Below are positions 9,204 through 20,808 of a stretch of 64,000 nt of DNA, piece by piece; the first letter of the stretch is position 1; every line of letters starts with the position of its first letter. A program made the position numbers and the translations under genes. The notes under the pieces are model-generated. The model worked only from the letters and a program-made list of their open reading frames with translations, made no database searches and was not told the origin of the DNA. Source of the stretch: Talaromyces rugulosus (Eukaryota; Ascomycota; Eurotiomycetes; Eurotiales; Trichocomaceae); assembly GCF_013368755.1 (NCBI RefSeq), contig NC_049566.1, positions 4,030,001-4,094,000 on the forward strand. Direction: 5' to 3'.

Positions 9204-11742
9204 GATGTGGGTGGATGGGGAAGCAGGAAATACAGAGAATGAAGTAATTTGGATGTCTTTTTGAGATGATAAACAATTAATCGGTTGTGCGGTGGGCGGT
9301 CACCAAATAAGGTACCGACAATTTGTAGATTCTCACCGGTAACATGGAATTATCTTCTTTCTGCTGATATCCCAATAAAACGGTTCATGCTCTCTTGTAT
9401 CACCTATTTTTCTTTGTCATAAGAACTCAGTATAGTCATTTCCACAACAATGGAGTGACTATATACCACCCATCCGCCTTTGATTCTTCCTGAAACAAAT
9501 GTAAAGCTGAGGGAAGAAAGGGGGGTTTCCATTTCCAAGCCAGCAAAAGTCAGAAAAGTATATGAGGCTATATCCCGAATTGCACCTGCAAGTTCAGGCT
9601 CGTGTGCGCTCCGCTCACTTACAAGAAAGCTATACTATTCGTGTTGCATGTCTAAGCGATTCTCGCGCAGTTCTAGACGATACAGTATACTGTGTGGGTC
9701 TCTGGCTTGAAGCCCAAGATAGGAATGGGTATGTCCTGGATGTAGACACGGATGACTGGCACGAGACTCTCATGCGGTCCTAACAAAAATGAACAAAAGG
9801 GACAAGGGTTCCCTTACAACTGGATTGTCGCACCAGAAAGCTTCACGGTCGAAGACAGCAATGTAACAACTCACTTGGTCAGGAATGCTTTTGGCGGGCT
9901 GCAGAGAGATCTTTTGCTTCTTGGTGGCAATCAACCTACGATGGATACGTCTCAAACGAGTCGTTGTTCGCATTCGTTCAACGCTTGGGAATGACATGGC
10001 ACTAATCCTAGGACTTGGATGAGTTCATACAAACTATTACTATGGTATTTGTTATGCTTTAATTGCTATCAGACTACATCAACTCACAAAAATTACAATA
10101 GTAGTTGAATATCAGAACCATTAATAAAAAATCCAGTTAAGAATTCACAGACTAGTTAATTCAAGATAACCTTGGCTGTAAAATGAAAGGTAATTACATG
10201 AAATGAGTCATGTAGGTAAACCAGCCCAGTAAGAAACATTCCAAATAGAAAATAAATATAAAAAATATTCAATCAAAAGTCGGATGTGAGAAGTGAAATC
10301 AAAATATCCGTCCACTTGACATGGCCGAATCAATTAAGAAAGAAAATAGAATCAAAATATCCGTCTAGATGTCCACTTGACATAGACGAATCAATCAAGA
10401 AAGAAAATAAAATCACAATTGAAATTGAAATTGAAATTGAAAAAAAGAAAAGGGAGCTTGGAATCAAATAATAATTCCCCCGATTACTCCCCATATTAAT
10501 TGGTCCTCCGTGTGCCGTTCTTTCCTGACATCCATCTGGAGAAGCGTAATGATATTGTCCCGTCAATGGGTATCTCGGTCAACATTCCGAAAGTTGTTGT
10601 TGTTGTTGTTCACATAACGGTGCAAATCCACCCACCAGTTGAGCTGATGTTGCAAGTGGTCTTCACAGGTGCCTCGTATTGGGCGGTGATAGTAGTAGAA
10701 GACATGGAAGACATTTCGGGACCCATTTTGTTTTGTGTTGATTAAAATAAAATGCTCCTAAACTAAGAGAAATTTATACAGTAGTGTGGTATCTATCTTG
10801 TATTAGCATTATAGAACGAAGTAGTATCAGATGCACCATTCTAATTTCATGACTTACTGGTTTTTTTTTTTGTTGATATAGAAGCCTGCTTCTCTTTCAG
10901 ATGTGTTATAATTGATTAAGAAACACTTCTCATCGGAGGGCAGTGCTCGTCAATTTATGTATCTTCAAAGAGCATATTCTTACACTCAAGCACGTACTCA
11001 TTAGTACTGTTCAGTCCCTAAAGGTCAGACATGACCTTCTTTCATGTTCAATGCTGGTGTCAAAAAGCTTCATGGATATTGACACAGGTCGTTCTCGACC
11101 ATCACATACACACCGAATTTCTGTTCAATTGCCCTCCTTTTTTTCTTTGATCTTGGCCAATCTCCCTGCGTGTGATAATGGTTAATTGTTCTCAAGACCG
11201 CCCCAAACTCTTTGGTTATTTCGATTTCTTCGATCTCTTCGAGTTCCGAAAGAAAACGCCAGTTGACGCCTCAGCTCTAAGCGGCCGGCAGCTTAATATT
11301 GTTCTTCTCCCGTCCAGCCTATTGTTCTCCAGGATTCTTTGGCTATCCTTACTATTGTTCTTGAGCAGACAATCATTTCAAAACATTCCACATGTGCACG
11401 TTCTTCTTATTATGCTCATTCATCTCAGTAACTTTGTCTAACGCCTTCAAAATGTTTCCTCGGGTTGAAACACATAGAAAAAGGTCTAAAACTAAGGGAA
11501 AAAAGACGGGATGGATATTGAAAGACAAAGAAGATAAAGACAAATCAATGGAGAAAAAAAAAAGTATATATCTCATGAACACGTCAAGTAGTGCAAAGAC
11601 AATGACGAATGGGGGAATAATATTCTACTGTAGTGTGTGTGTTTGTGCTTACGAATTGTGAACAAGACCAAGGAGAGGGAGCGGGGAAAAGAAAAAAGTC
11701 AATGCAGATATGCCATTCCATGAAATTGCGTTCCGTGCTTTA
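9204..11742. other. 2.5 kb without a supported gene
   Basis: AT-rich region with short open frames on both strands, none with conserved motifs, splice structure or a convincing start. It contains a tandem duplication at 10297-10409 and a hexanucleotide run at 10418-10440 (listed separately). The part next to 11742 is the 3' flank of the kinesin gene. Confidence 0.5.
10297..10440. repeat. Imperfect tandem duplication plus (ATTGAA)n run
   Basis: A unit beginning AATCAAAATATCCGTC and ending AAGAAAGAAAATA occurs at 10297-10348 and again at 10350-10409. The second copy carries a small insertion (TAGATG) and point changes. It is followed directly by about four ATTGAA hexamers at 10418-10440 and an A-rich tail. 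It looks like slippage-derived intergenic repeat DNA. Confidence 0.8.
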
Positions 11743-14700
11743 TCATCCTCGTAAGAACCAACTCCCTCTTTTTGTGGATGGTTCTTGCTGCTGTACTGAT
11801 GAGCCATTGGTCTCTGTACCGCCCCCACCGCCACCACGAAGCGGTTTGGCAATGCGTGATCCCCCAAAGCTGAAGCCAGATGGGCCCTCCATGGATGTAA
11901 CCAGCCCGCGCGTCGATCCTTGTTTGGCTGCCTCTAACCTTTCCTTTACTGCCGTCAATTGAGCCTCGAATCTAGACCCGTCTTGTTAATCATCCTAAAC
12001 TTTCCATGTATTGGGTTTCATACGAATCTACATACCGATGATTGGCTGCGGTAAGCTTCTCCTGGCTGTCTTGCAACAAGCTTTCCAAGCTAGCGATGCG
12101 CTCGTTACGAGCAATGAGTTTGCGCTCGGCAATGGCAACTTCTTTCTTTAGGCTGCTGTTTTGTTCCACCAATTGCCGCTGGACATGAGTGAGTTGCTCC
12201 AAGTTGCGTTCCAAAAAGGCCATCTTCTTTTGCTGGGCACGGTTATTCGACGTGCGCAGGACATTGTTGTATTGCTCGCGGGTTTCGTCCAGCGAGATTT
12301 CCAACTCGACAACCCGTTCGCAGCGGTTCTGGAGATCCCGCATCAGCGATTTCTTCATGTTGTCAAAGTCTGCAATCTGCTGCTGCAGAGTCTTATTTGT
12401 GGCCGCGGCGGACGCTGTGCCGTTGGTCGCCGCTTTGACTTGCGAGTCGGCGATATTTTGACGGAGTTGGACGAGTTCTTCTTCCTTGCGAACCAGATCC
12501 ACCTTTATGTCGGCCACGGTCTTGGATTCAGCATCCCGGCGGTCGATATACAGTTTCTCTAGTCTCTCGCGAATCTCATTTGCATCTCCCTCGCCTAGGT
12601 TCTGCTCTAGCACCTGCTGGTATTGGCCCTCGACCTCGACGATTCGCCTCTCAAGTTCAGCTCGCTTGCTGTCCTGCAGCTCGTGAATCTCGCTTCGATC
12701 ACTCATCGAGAGTTCGGCTTGTCGCACAAAGCCTTGAGTTTCCAAAAGACTAGCCCGTAGCTCGAGGATATCATCAGGTGCAACTGCTTCTCCAGCGGCA
12801 CTGACCTTGTGAAGCGAGTCCACGTGCTCGATCAAATGCTTCAATCTCTGTTCGTTGTCCGAAAAGACGTTGACATTCAAATCAAATCCGGCCATCATCT
12901 TCGCCATGCGTTCCGCTTTCTTCTTATCCTTCTCGTCGAGAGCAGCGCCTGTCTCCTTGGCGCGAATACGAGCATCAAGGAGCTGCTGCTTAACTTCATC
13001 TAGTTCAGCGGTGAGTTCCGAGTTAGCTTCCTTCAAGCTATCCATCGTAATGCCCGCTTCTTTGCTCTCAAAGGACACCTTTTCGAGCTGCATCCGTAAT
13101 TCGTTTATCTCGGAATTAAGCTTCTCATTGTCCTTTCCAGTTCGTGACGACGTTTCCTTCATGCCCTTGAGTTCTTCCTTTGCTTCGTGGAGACTGCGCT
13201 CGATGTTGCTGATATAAGTCTCTCTTTCCGAAATTTGATCCTGAAATTCATTTTCCCTCCTCAAGAATTCTTCTCGTTCATCTTTTTCAAGCACTATGCT
13301 TGGAGTGCTGGACCGGTCTCCCAGTCTTGAATCCGGCCGGCTAGGTGTTTCTGCGCGGATGACTTCGGTTTGTAAACGTGATGGTGTAGCCGGACGAGGA
13401 GGTTTAGGAGCAACGGTGGTATCGGATATTGGCGCCGCCCAACGGTCTTTGGGGACTGACTCTCCTGATCGCCACATATTCAATTCTCCTTCTAGATTTG
13501 AAATATAGCTCTCAAAGTTTGTAACCTGTCCCTGGGCTTTCCTTAGTAGCTGCTTCAGCTCGGCAGGACTCAACTCGGCATTGATCTTCGCCTTATTCTT
13601 GATTGCTTTGGCCCGCACACCAAATCGTAATGTTGAAACCGTTTCGGCATCGTTGTAACTACTGGGAGAACAATTGATGATCAGGGTCGTTCGAGAGTTA
13701 CCACCCAGGGATTCTTGTAGAATACGGGTAAGTTTCGAGTCACGGTAAGGAATATGTGTCGATTTTCCGTCGGTAAGAGCGTTGATAACCATTCCGAGTG
13801 CACTCAAACTCTTGTTGATTTTCTTGGCCTCCTCAAGCGTCTGCCCGCTTGCCCCGGTCTTGCCAACCTTTTCACTACCTGCCAAGTCGACCAAGAAGAG
13901 CTGACCGCTCTTTGCAGAGCCGGTCTCAACGTTCTTCTGGGTAACGGTGATGACGAAGATAGAGTGCGATCGAGAGGATTCTTGGTTCATGTTGGTAGCT
14001 GACACGGCTCGCGCGGCTCCTCCACGGCGCATGACCTCGTAAACTTCCTCCACGCTGGAAACGTAGATTTCTAAAAGACCCTTGACATAGACTCCGCGCG
14101 ACTTTTCTTCGTGGACGGGTAGGTTGTCGTGTTGAGGGACGAGCAAATCGCGGATGCGCTCCATATAAATTTCCATATAGCTCACTCGCACGGTGTATTC
14201 GATATTACTCGGGCTCGTCAGAATCGAGGCAAACATCTGTTCGACGATACGGGGGATAATTCCTTTTCCCATGTCGTCATCAATGTCCGTTCCCATCATC
14301 GTATACGATTTACCAGCACCAGTCTGACCGTAGGCGAAAACGGTTCCATTGTAACCATTGAGAATATCGTCCACTGTGCCCCGGATAGAGAAGTCGAAGA
14401 CGTCTGCTTGTTTCGAGTTCATGCCAAACACCCGGTCAAAAGTGAAGGAGCCGGAGTTCTCCCGCGACTGCGCAAAGTCAGTTACGTCCGCCCTTTTTTT
14501 CTTTCTCTTTCACTGTTAGCTATCCTTACATTGATTTTGCATGTGTCCTCCGATTCAAACTCCACGATCGGCTCCCCTCCAGATCCAAGTTCGATTTTGT
14601 TCTGCGGCCGAAACCTCGCAACGACTATTGTAGAAAAGGTGAGCGGATTGTTACCGACAAGCGCAGGTGACACATACCCTTGATGGTGTTGGAGTTGGAG

Positions 14701-14848
14701 CCGGCGGACCTGTCATTGCAAAATATAGCGTCAGTATAGGAGTCGTTTCAACGAAATCCGACAGTATGCAGATTGCAAGTGCAAATCCAAAAGAATCAAA
14801 GGGCGCAGCAAAGCGAGAGGGAAAAAAGCGAGCGAGTTCTTACGCCAT
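11743..14848 (-). CDS. kinA: Conventional kinesin heavy chain (kinesin-1)
   Basis: Five exons on the minus strand: 14848-14844, 14709-14678, 14624-14530, 14467-12036 and 11971-11743, giving 930 residues, close to the ~928 of Aspergillus KinA. The phases close exactly. The first coding exon is just five bases (ATGGC). The motor domain starts ASAGSNSNTIKVVARFRPQN, has a P-loop GQTGAGKS at residues 91-98, switch I (NQESSRSHSIF) and switch II (DLAGSE), and the neck region GVRAKAIKNKAKIN. The stalk is heptad-rich coiled coil. The tail AKQGSTRGLVTSMEGPSGFSFGGSRIAKPLRGGGGGG keeps the IAK autoinhibitory motif. This plus-end microtubule motor moves dynein, vesicles and organelles toward hyphal tips. 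Confidence 0.97.
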
Positions 14849-15746
14849 CTTGAATTATCGGTCAATCCCACCACGGGCCACACCACAAGATCCGGAGAAT
14901 AGGTTATTAGCCCCCAGCGCGGGGGGATGCGAAGCTCGTGAAAGGAGTCGATACAGACGCAGCAGACAGTATAACAAGGACCGGTTGCAGAGACTGGGGG
15001 ATTGGTATCTGGTCGCAGCGACTTGGCAGGATTCGGAAGATAGGAAATCGATAGAACGTCAGGGGGTTCACGTGCGGAGGTCTCGAAACACGCGCACCCG
15101 CCGCTACTGGAAACAGATCATCCACTCCAGAGCGGAAGTTGTGACGTACAAGTAAAACAGAAGGAGAGAGAGAGGGACGGAGGGATGACAGCGAGACGTC
15201 ACCGGGAATGCAAAGATGTACAAAATAGTCTTGCCTGCAGCATCTGTGTTGGGCTCGGTGTAAACAACTTGTTGATTGCCGGTTACTGGGTGGAGTCGTC
15301 CCCTTTGGGCTTAGCGCCACGGTACTGCATGATTTGAGCCTAAACGTGATCGCCTGGAGGGGTAGTGAGTGATAACTAGGGGTTGCTTTACAAGTCATAT
15401 CCATGTTTTGCCAGAATTATTTGATTTTTTTTTATGTGTGTCTGTGGAAGTAGCCCATTTACCTATCATATGGTCCGAGAACAAGAAAAAATAACAATAA
15501 AAGAAAAACCACAAACCGCTAAATGCAGATAAACATCGGCGTCGTGGTTGAAGAGCAGACAGCATCATAAACCCCTGTATCACGCCAGAACTCCACGCTG
15601 TGCAAGATGCAAGAAAGCCCCGGGGCCGTCCGGGTCACAACCGCTTCCTTGCGCGTATCGTGAGGAGATATGAAAGAAAGGAACAAATGGAATGAATACG
15701 CGCATCCGGCCAGCCAGTTAGTCAGTTAGTCCGTCGACTGGGACCG
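14849..15746. other. Kinesin upstream region and ubc2 3' flank
   Basis: This 898 nt gap lies upstream of kinA and downstream of the ubc2 stop codon. It must contain the kinA promoter and 5' UTR. Open frames on both strands here have no recognisable product. A GA-rich run lies at 15160-15182. Confidence 0.5.
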
Positions 15747-16417
15747 CTAGTCTTCCCAGCTCTTTTCCACCGTTTCGCGCACTCGCTTAACATACTCACG
15801 GCGATTGTCCTTGTAGAGGTTGGACGCTTCAACGTTTGCGGGTGACGAAGTGTTGGGGTCGTTGAGAAGACTGTCATCTGCATAAGCACGTGATTTCCGG
15901 GGGATTCCTAATCAGGACTCATACCTCTGTATGCTGGTCAAGATGGCGGCCACGTCGTAGGTGGGGCTCCAACGGTTTTGCAAGATGTCGAGACACAACT
16001 CGCCGGTTCCGTACACATTGGGGTGGAACATCTGGCTGATGAACTTGACACCGGGGGGTTTGTTGGGATACTGCTCCTCAAAGTTCATGACGAGGCGGAA
16101 AGTCCCATCTTCGAACGGAGTGTCTGCGGGGCCAATGATGACGGCATTCCTGTGTAGCAAATTTGTTAGAATCGTGCTGTCTGCGAGAGGTGGATGATGA
16201 TTATGGTAATCAAATGCGTACCAGGTCATGACATTGTCGGCGACAGGGGACGCGGAAACGCCGGAGGGGGGGTCTGTTTGCATACGCTGCCGATAATCAG
16301 TATTTAGTAAACTCGATATTGCACAAAGCTTCTTGATCTCTGAGATGAGCCATGGCATCGTCGGGGGGAACGAACCTTGAAGTCGCGCATCAGACGGCGG
16401 CGGGCGGAAGTCGACAT
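15747..16417 (-). CDS. ubc2: Ubiquitin-conjugating enzyme E2, Rad6 type
   Basis: Four exons on the minus strand: 16417-16376, 16286-16222, 16149-15925 and 15870-15747, encoding 151 residues with exact phase closure. The start [17 protein letters not shown] is diagnostic of Rad6. The active-site Cys88 sits in [20 protein letters not shown], after the FHPNVY motif. The protein ends in a short ETVEKSWED tail, like other filamentous-fungal Rad6 proteins and without the long acidic tail of yeast Rad6. Rad6 monoubiquitinates histone H2B (with Bre1), modifies PCNA for post-replication repair (with Rad18) and serves the N-degron ligase Ubr1. The Aspergillus nidulans counterpart is uvsJ. Confidence 0.97.
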
Positions 16418-16665
16418 TGCTTCGGCGGGGTGGGTATCAGGAAGAGCGAGATAGGGAGCTGAAGAGATACAAAGGGGATGGTTATCCCAAAAGTCAAGTC
16501 TCTCAGCAGGCACTGCTCTTGGAGACGTGGGCAGACGAGATGATGGTATTTCAATGCTAGGAGAAACAACAGTTGAGAAGGTGCTGCGGAGAGCTGGTGA
16601 CAGCGGCACCAGGTGATGCGGGCGGTGGAGGCGTCCGATAGTCTCGCCGATAACCGGGCCGCCCG

Positions 16666-16702
16666 CCAATCACAGCGCCCACATTGGGGACGCTCACGTG
16701 AC
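16666..16702. promoter_or_regulatory. CCAAT boxes and an E-box in the ubc2/thiolase divergent promoter
   Basis: The 809 nt between the ubc2 start (16417, minus) and the thiolase start (17227, plus) is a divergent promoter. It contains CCAATCA at 16666-16672, an inverted CCAAT (ATTGG) at 16683-16687, and the palindrome TCACGTGA at 16694-16701 with a CACGTG core. CACGTG is a core recognised by bHLH factors. The rest of the gap is AT-rich, with a CT-rich run at 17115-17165 close to the thiolase start. Confidence 0.4.
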
Positions 16703-17226
16703 CGGGTAAACATGCCTTTTGTGACCACAATAGCTAATTGTCATTCTTTTTGAAGGCTAGAGAGATCGATGATCATAACGTTGTTTGTTGGATCAACATC
16801 ACTGAAGCTGCGAAGCTTAATTTAGACGTGGTGGGATCGATTGATAAGATGCTGACAAGCACATGCAAATCAGTTTAGTATAGCAAGTCGAGACGACCAG
16901 CATGCAATCGTCACAAACCCCCCTAATGCCCAATAAAAATAAACATTGAAGTTTCTAAAGGTTCTATTATTACACTAGATTTATTTATATGCATTGCCAT
17001 GGCTTCGTCTTGTCATTTATAGTAGCAGTTCCCTGCCTCGGCGGATAGCCTCGGCCCGACTGCTCGGATATTCAAGGCGGAACGCATGCATGCGGAACCA
17101 CGCCGTGATAGTTGTCTCTCTTCTTTCCAATTCACACATCAATCTTTCTCTTTTCTTCTCTTCTATTTTATCCTTTGCCTCATATAGCCTCTGGCTTCGG
17201 TTTGCCACTTTAAAATAATACCCACG

Positions 17227-18638
<1,412 letters not shown>

Positions 18639-18801
18639 ACAAACTTCTGCATGATAAAAAGAAAAAAAAAATACCCTTGGTGATTTGGTTTCTGCACAGC
18701 GTGTTTCACATTATGATGAGTGGCTATATTGTGTATTTGATGTATGTAAATACTGACGACATTATCAATTGACTTGTTTTCTACATAAATTTTGTCCGTA
18801 G

Positions 18802-20259
18802 TTAATCTACCAGTCCGAAGAGTTTCCCTGCAATAGGATCCCATTCTTGATCCCATCGACGCAAGCTTTCCTTTTGAGCCCCTTCCCTTAGAGTCTGAAG
18901 CTTACCTGAGCTGCCAAACAAATCCGTAAGATGCTCGGACAGCTCTTGTGCGCTTCCGAATCCTCGCCCGTTAACGCCCTCGGTGACGAGTTCTGGCCAC
19001 GCCTCGAAGCGACTCCATCCCACAACGGGCAGACCAGCACCGAACATATCCACGACTTTCATGGGCAGGTCTACGCCGCTGCTGCTGGTATGTAAGCTGA
19101 CGCCGAGTGACGCGCAGCCCAGGAGTTTCGCATAGTCCAGCGTCGTGAGCCATGCGGTCTTAATGGTGACCTTTTCGAGCTTGCCGGCGGCTTCGCGGGC
19201 GGATATTTCGTTGAGATACATTTCTTTCTGTGGGCCTTTTCCGGTGATGATTGCTAGCACCCGAGGTAATGATGTATTCTCGGTGCATGCGATTTTTGAA
19301 TATTGGCACAGAGCATCGATCAGGACTGAGAAATCTTCGTCTGCGGTCCAAGACGTCGAGCTGACCAGTACCCGAGCTTCTCCGGTTTCCAGTTCGGCTT
19401 TCACTGCTGCGGCTTCCGGTAGTGATTGTAGGAATTGTATTGTTTCTTTACTATCCAGTATAGGCTTGAAGTGGCTGGCCGGGCGGTCATGCAGAGGCAA
19501 AATCGGGGCCTGCATGATCCCAAAGTCCTCTTTCAAGACGCGAGCCATGGCCCTTGTAACACACAGGTGCGCAGTCGCCATGCCGCAAAATACCCGTTCG
19601 TACCATTTCGACAGCCGGACTACTGGATGCCCATCCCCCAGTTTCAGCGCCAGTATCGAGTATCCAAAATTGTGCCAGTCGATGACGAGCCGAGTCTGGC
19701 GAAGAAAACAGACAACAGATGCGACGGCGAGGGTCGGTATGGAAGGCGGGTTCTGGATCAGCATCCATTTCGCTGGTTTTGTTCGGTACGCGAGACAGGC
19801 CCATAAAGAGGCAATTTGGAAGAGGACTTTGAGCGGTGCGAAGACGAGGAATAACAGTTTGTTGCTTGTCTGGAGGAACGCTGGATGCGGAGGAAGCGGC
19901 ACAATTGATATGGCCGCGTTGGATGTAAGGTCAGGATGGGGATCGGACTCTACAGTAATCGCGTATTAGATATATTTCATCATCGTCTCTTGTAAAAAGC
20001 TCAACAACAACAACAACAACTAACCGTTATAGCCGATAATGTCGACGTGGCCTCCGCGACGAGCTATGCTCAAGGCATGGTACTGCATTCGCGGACTGCG
20101 ACCAATGTCCCCCAGGACGAGAATCTGCACGCGGACTTGACTCTTGTCGGACCCATTCTGGCGAGCTTTTTGTGGATTGTACTGCGACGGCAAGAGAAGA
20201 ATAGCCAAGGTGAGGAGGCTGGACGCCCAAAAGGCGATGCTGATAGCAGTGTCGATCAT
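18802..20259 (-). CDS. alg1: Chitobiosyldiphosphodolichol beta-mannosyltransferase (ALG1)
   Basis: Two exons on the minus strand, 20259-20025 and 19949-18802, encode 460 residues; the 75 nt intron closes in phase. An N-terminal membrane anchor ([19 protein letters not shown]) precedes [36 protein letters not shown], the signature start of ALG1. The GT-B C-terminal part has [55 protein letters not shown] and an acidic donor-binding region. The enzyme adds the first mannose to GlcNAc2-PP-dolichol on the cytosolic face of the ER during N-glycan assembly. The start is the first ATG in frame; the frame is open further up but has no ATG. Confidence 0.96.
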
Positions 20260-20808
20260 TGCCGCGGATAATCCCAGGTGTTCATGAGTCACGACGTCAC
20301 CATCGAGCTGCGGCACTTCCCAAAACCAGCCATAGGACGACAAGGCAGTCAGAGCTCTGCCAGTCGAGCAAAGACGAACGTAATATTATTATTGTCGCGA
20401 ACTAATGCGGGGAGCTGCAAGGCTGCTGCTTATCGTGCACTAAGAAAAAGCCGCCCCTTTTTGCGCACGCAGTCGGCGCCGATTGGCCACGCTCAGCCAA
20501 GGCGGGCCTTCATCAGAGTTGCAACTGACGACGACCGGAGTGACCAGACCAAGGCTGACATCTCGTTCTGTTGGCAATTCCTGTATGCCACGCTGTTGCA
20601 GACCGGCAGAGCAAGAATCTCCATTAATCGGACTGCCCGAGTCGGTGTTCGCTTTTTAACCTGCTCTTTGACGGCCGCGCAGACGCTCTCCCCCGCTTAT
20701 CGACCTTTGATCCCCCCCCCCCCCCCCCCCCCCCCCCAATGTCTTTCGGCAGATAAAGGCTTCAGGATAAATGCTGTTGGATCTCATACCCGGCGAGGGC
20801 TAGGAACA
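20260..20808. promoter_or_regulatory. ALG1/zinc transporter divergent promoter
   Basis: This 549 nt gap separates the start codons of ALG1 (minus) and the zinc transporter (plus). An inverted CCAAT (ATTGG) lies at 20482-20486. A pure C tract (listed separately) lies about 70 nt upstream of the transporter start. The plus-strand frame stays open through much of the region but shows no conserved protein. Confidence 0.4.
20712..20737. repeat. Homopolymer C tract of about 26 bases
   Basis: An uninterrupted run of about 26 cytosines lies about 70 nt upstream of the zinc transporter ATG. Exact length in an assembly is unreliable for such tracts. On the opposite strand it is poly-G and could form a quadruplex. 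Confidence 0.85.

Noticed and set aside
9562..9783. Frame starting MRLYPELHLQVQARVR that recalls the ExxR/K-helix region of cytochrome P450
   Set aside because: Only a few residues match, the following sequence lacks the heme-binding Cys motif, and no flanking P450 pieces are found in any frame.
20278..20808. Open frame extending the zinc transporter upstream by 177 codons
   Set aside because: The extension crosses the 26-base C tract and the ALG1 promoter and has no protein-like features. The ATG at 20809 gives the expected start.
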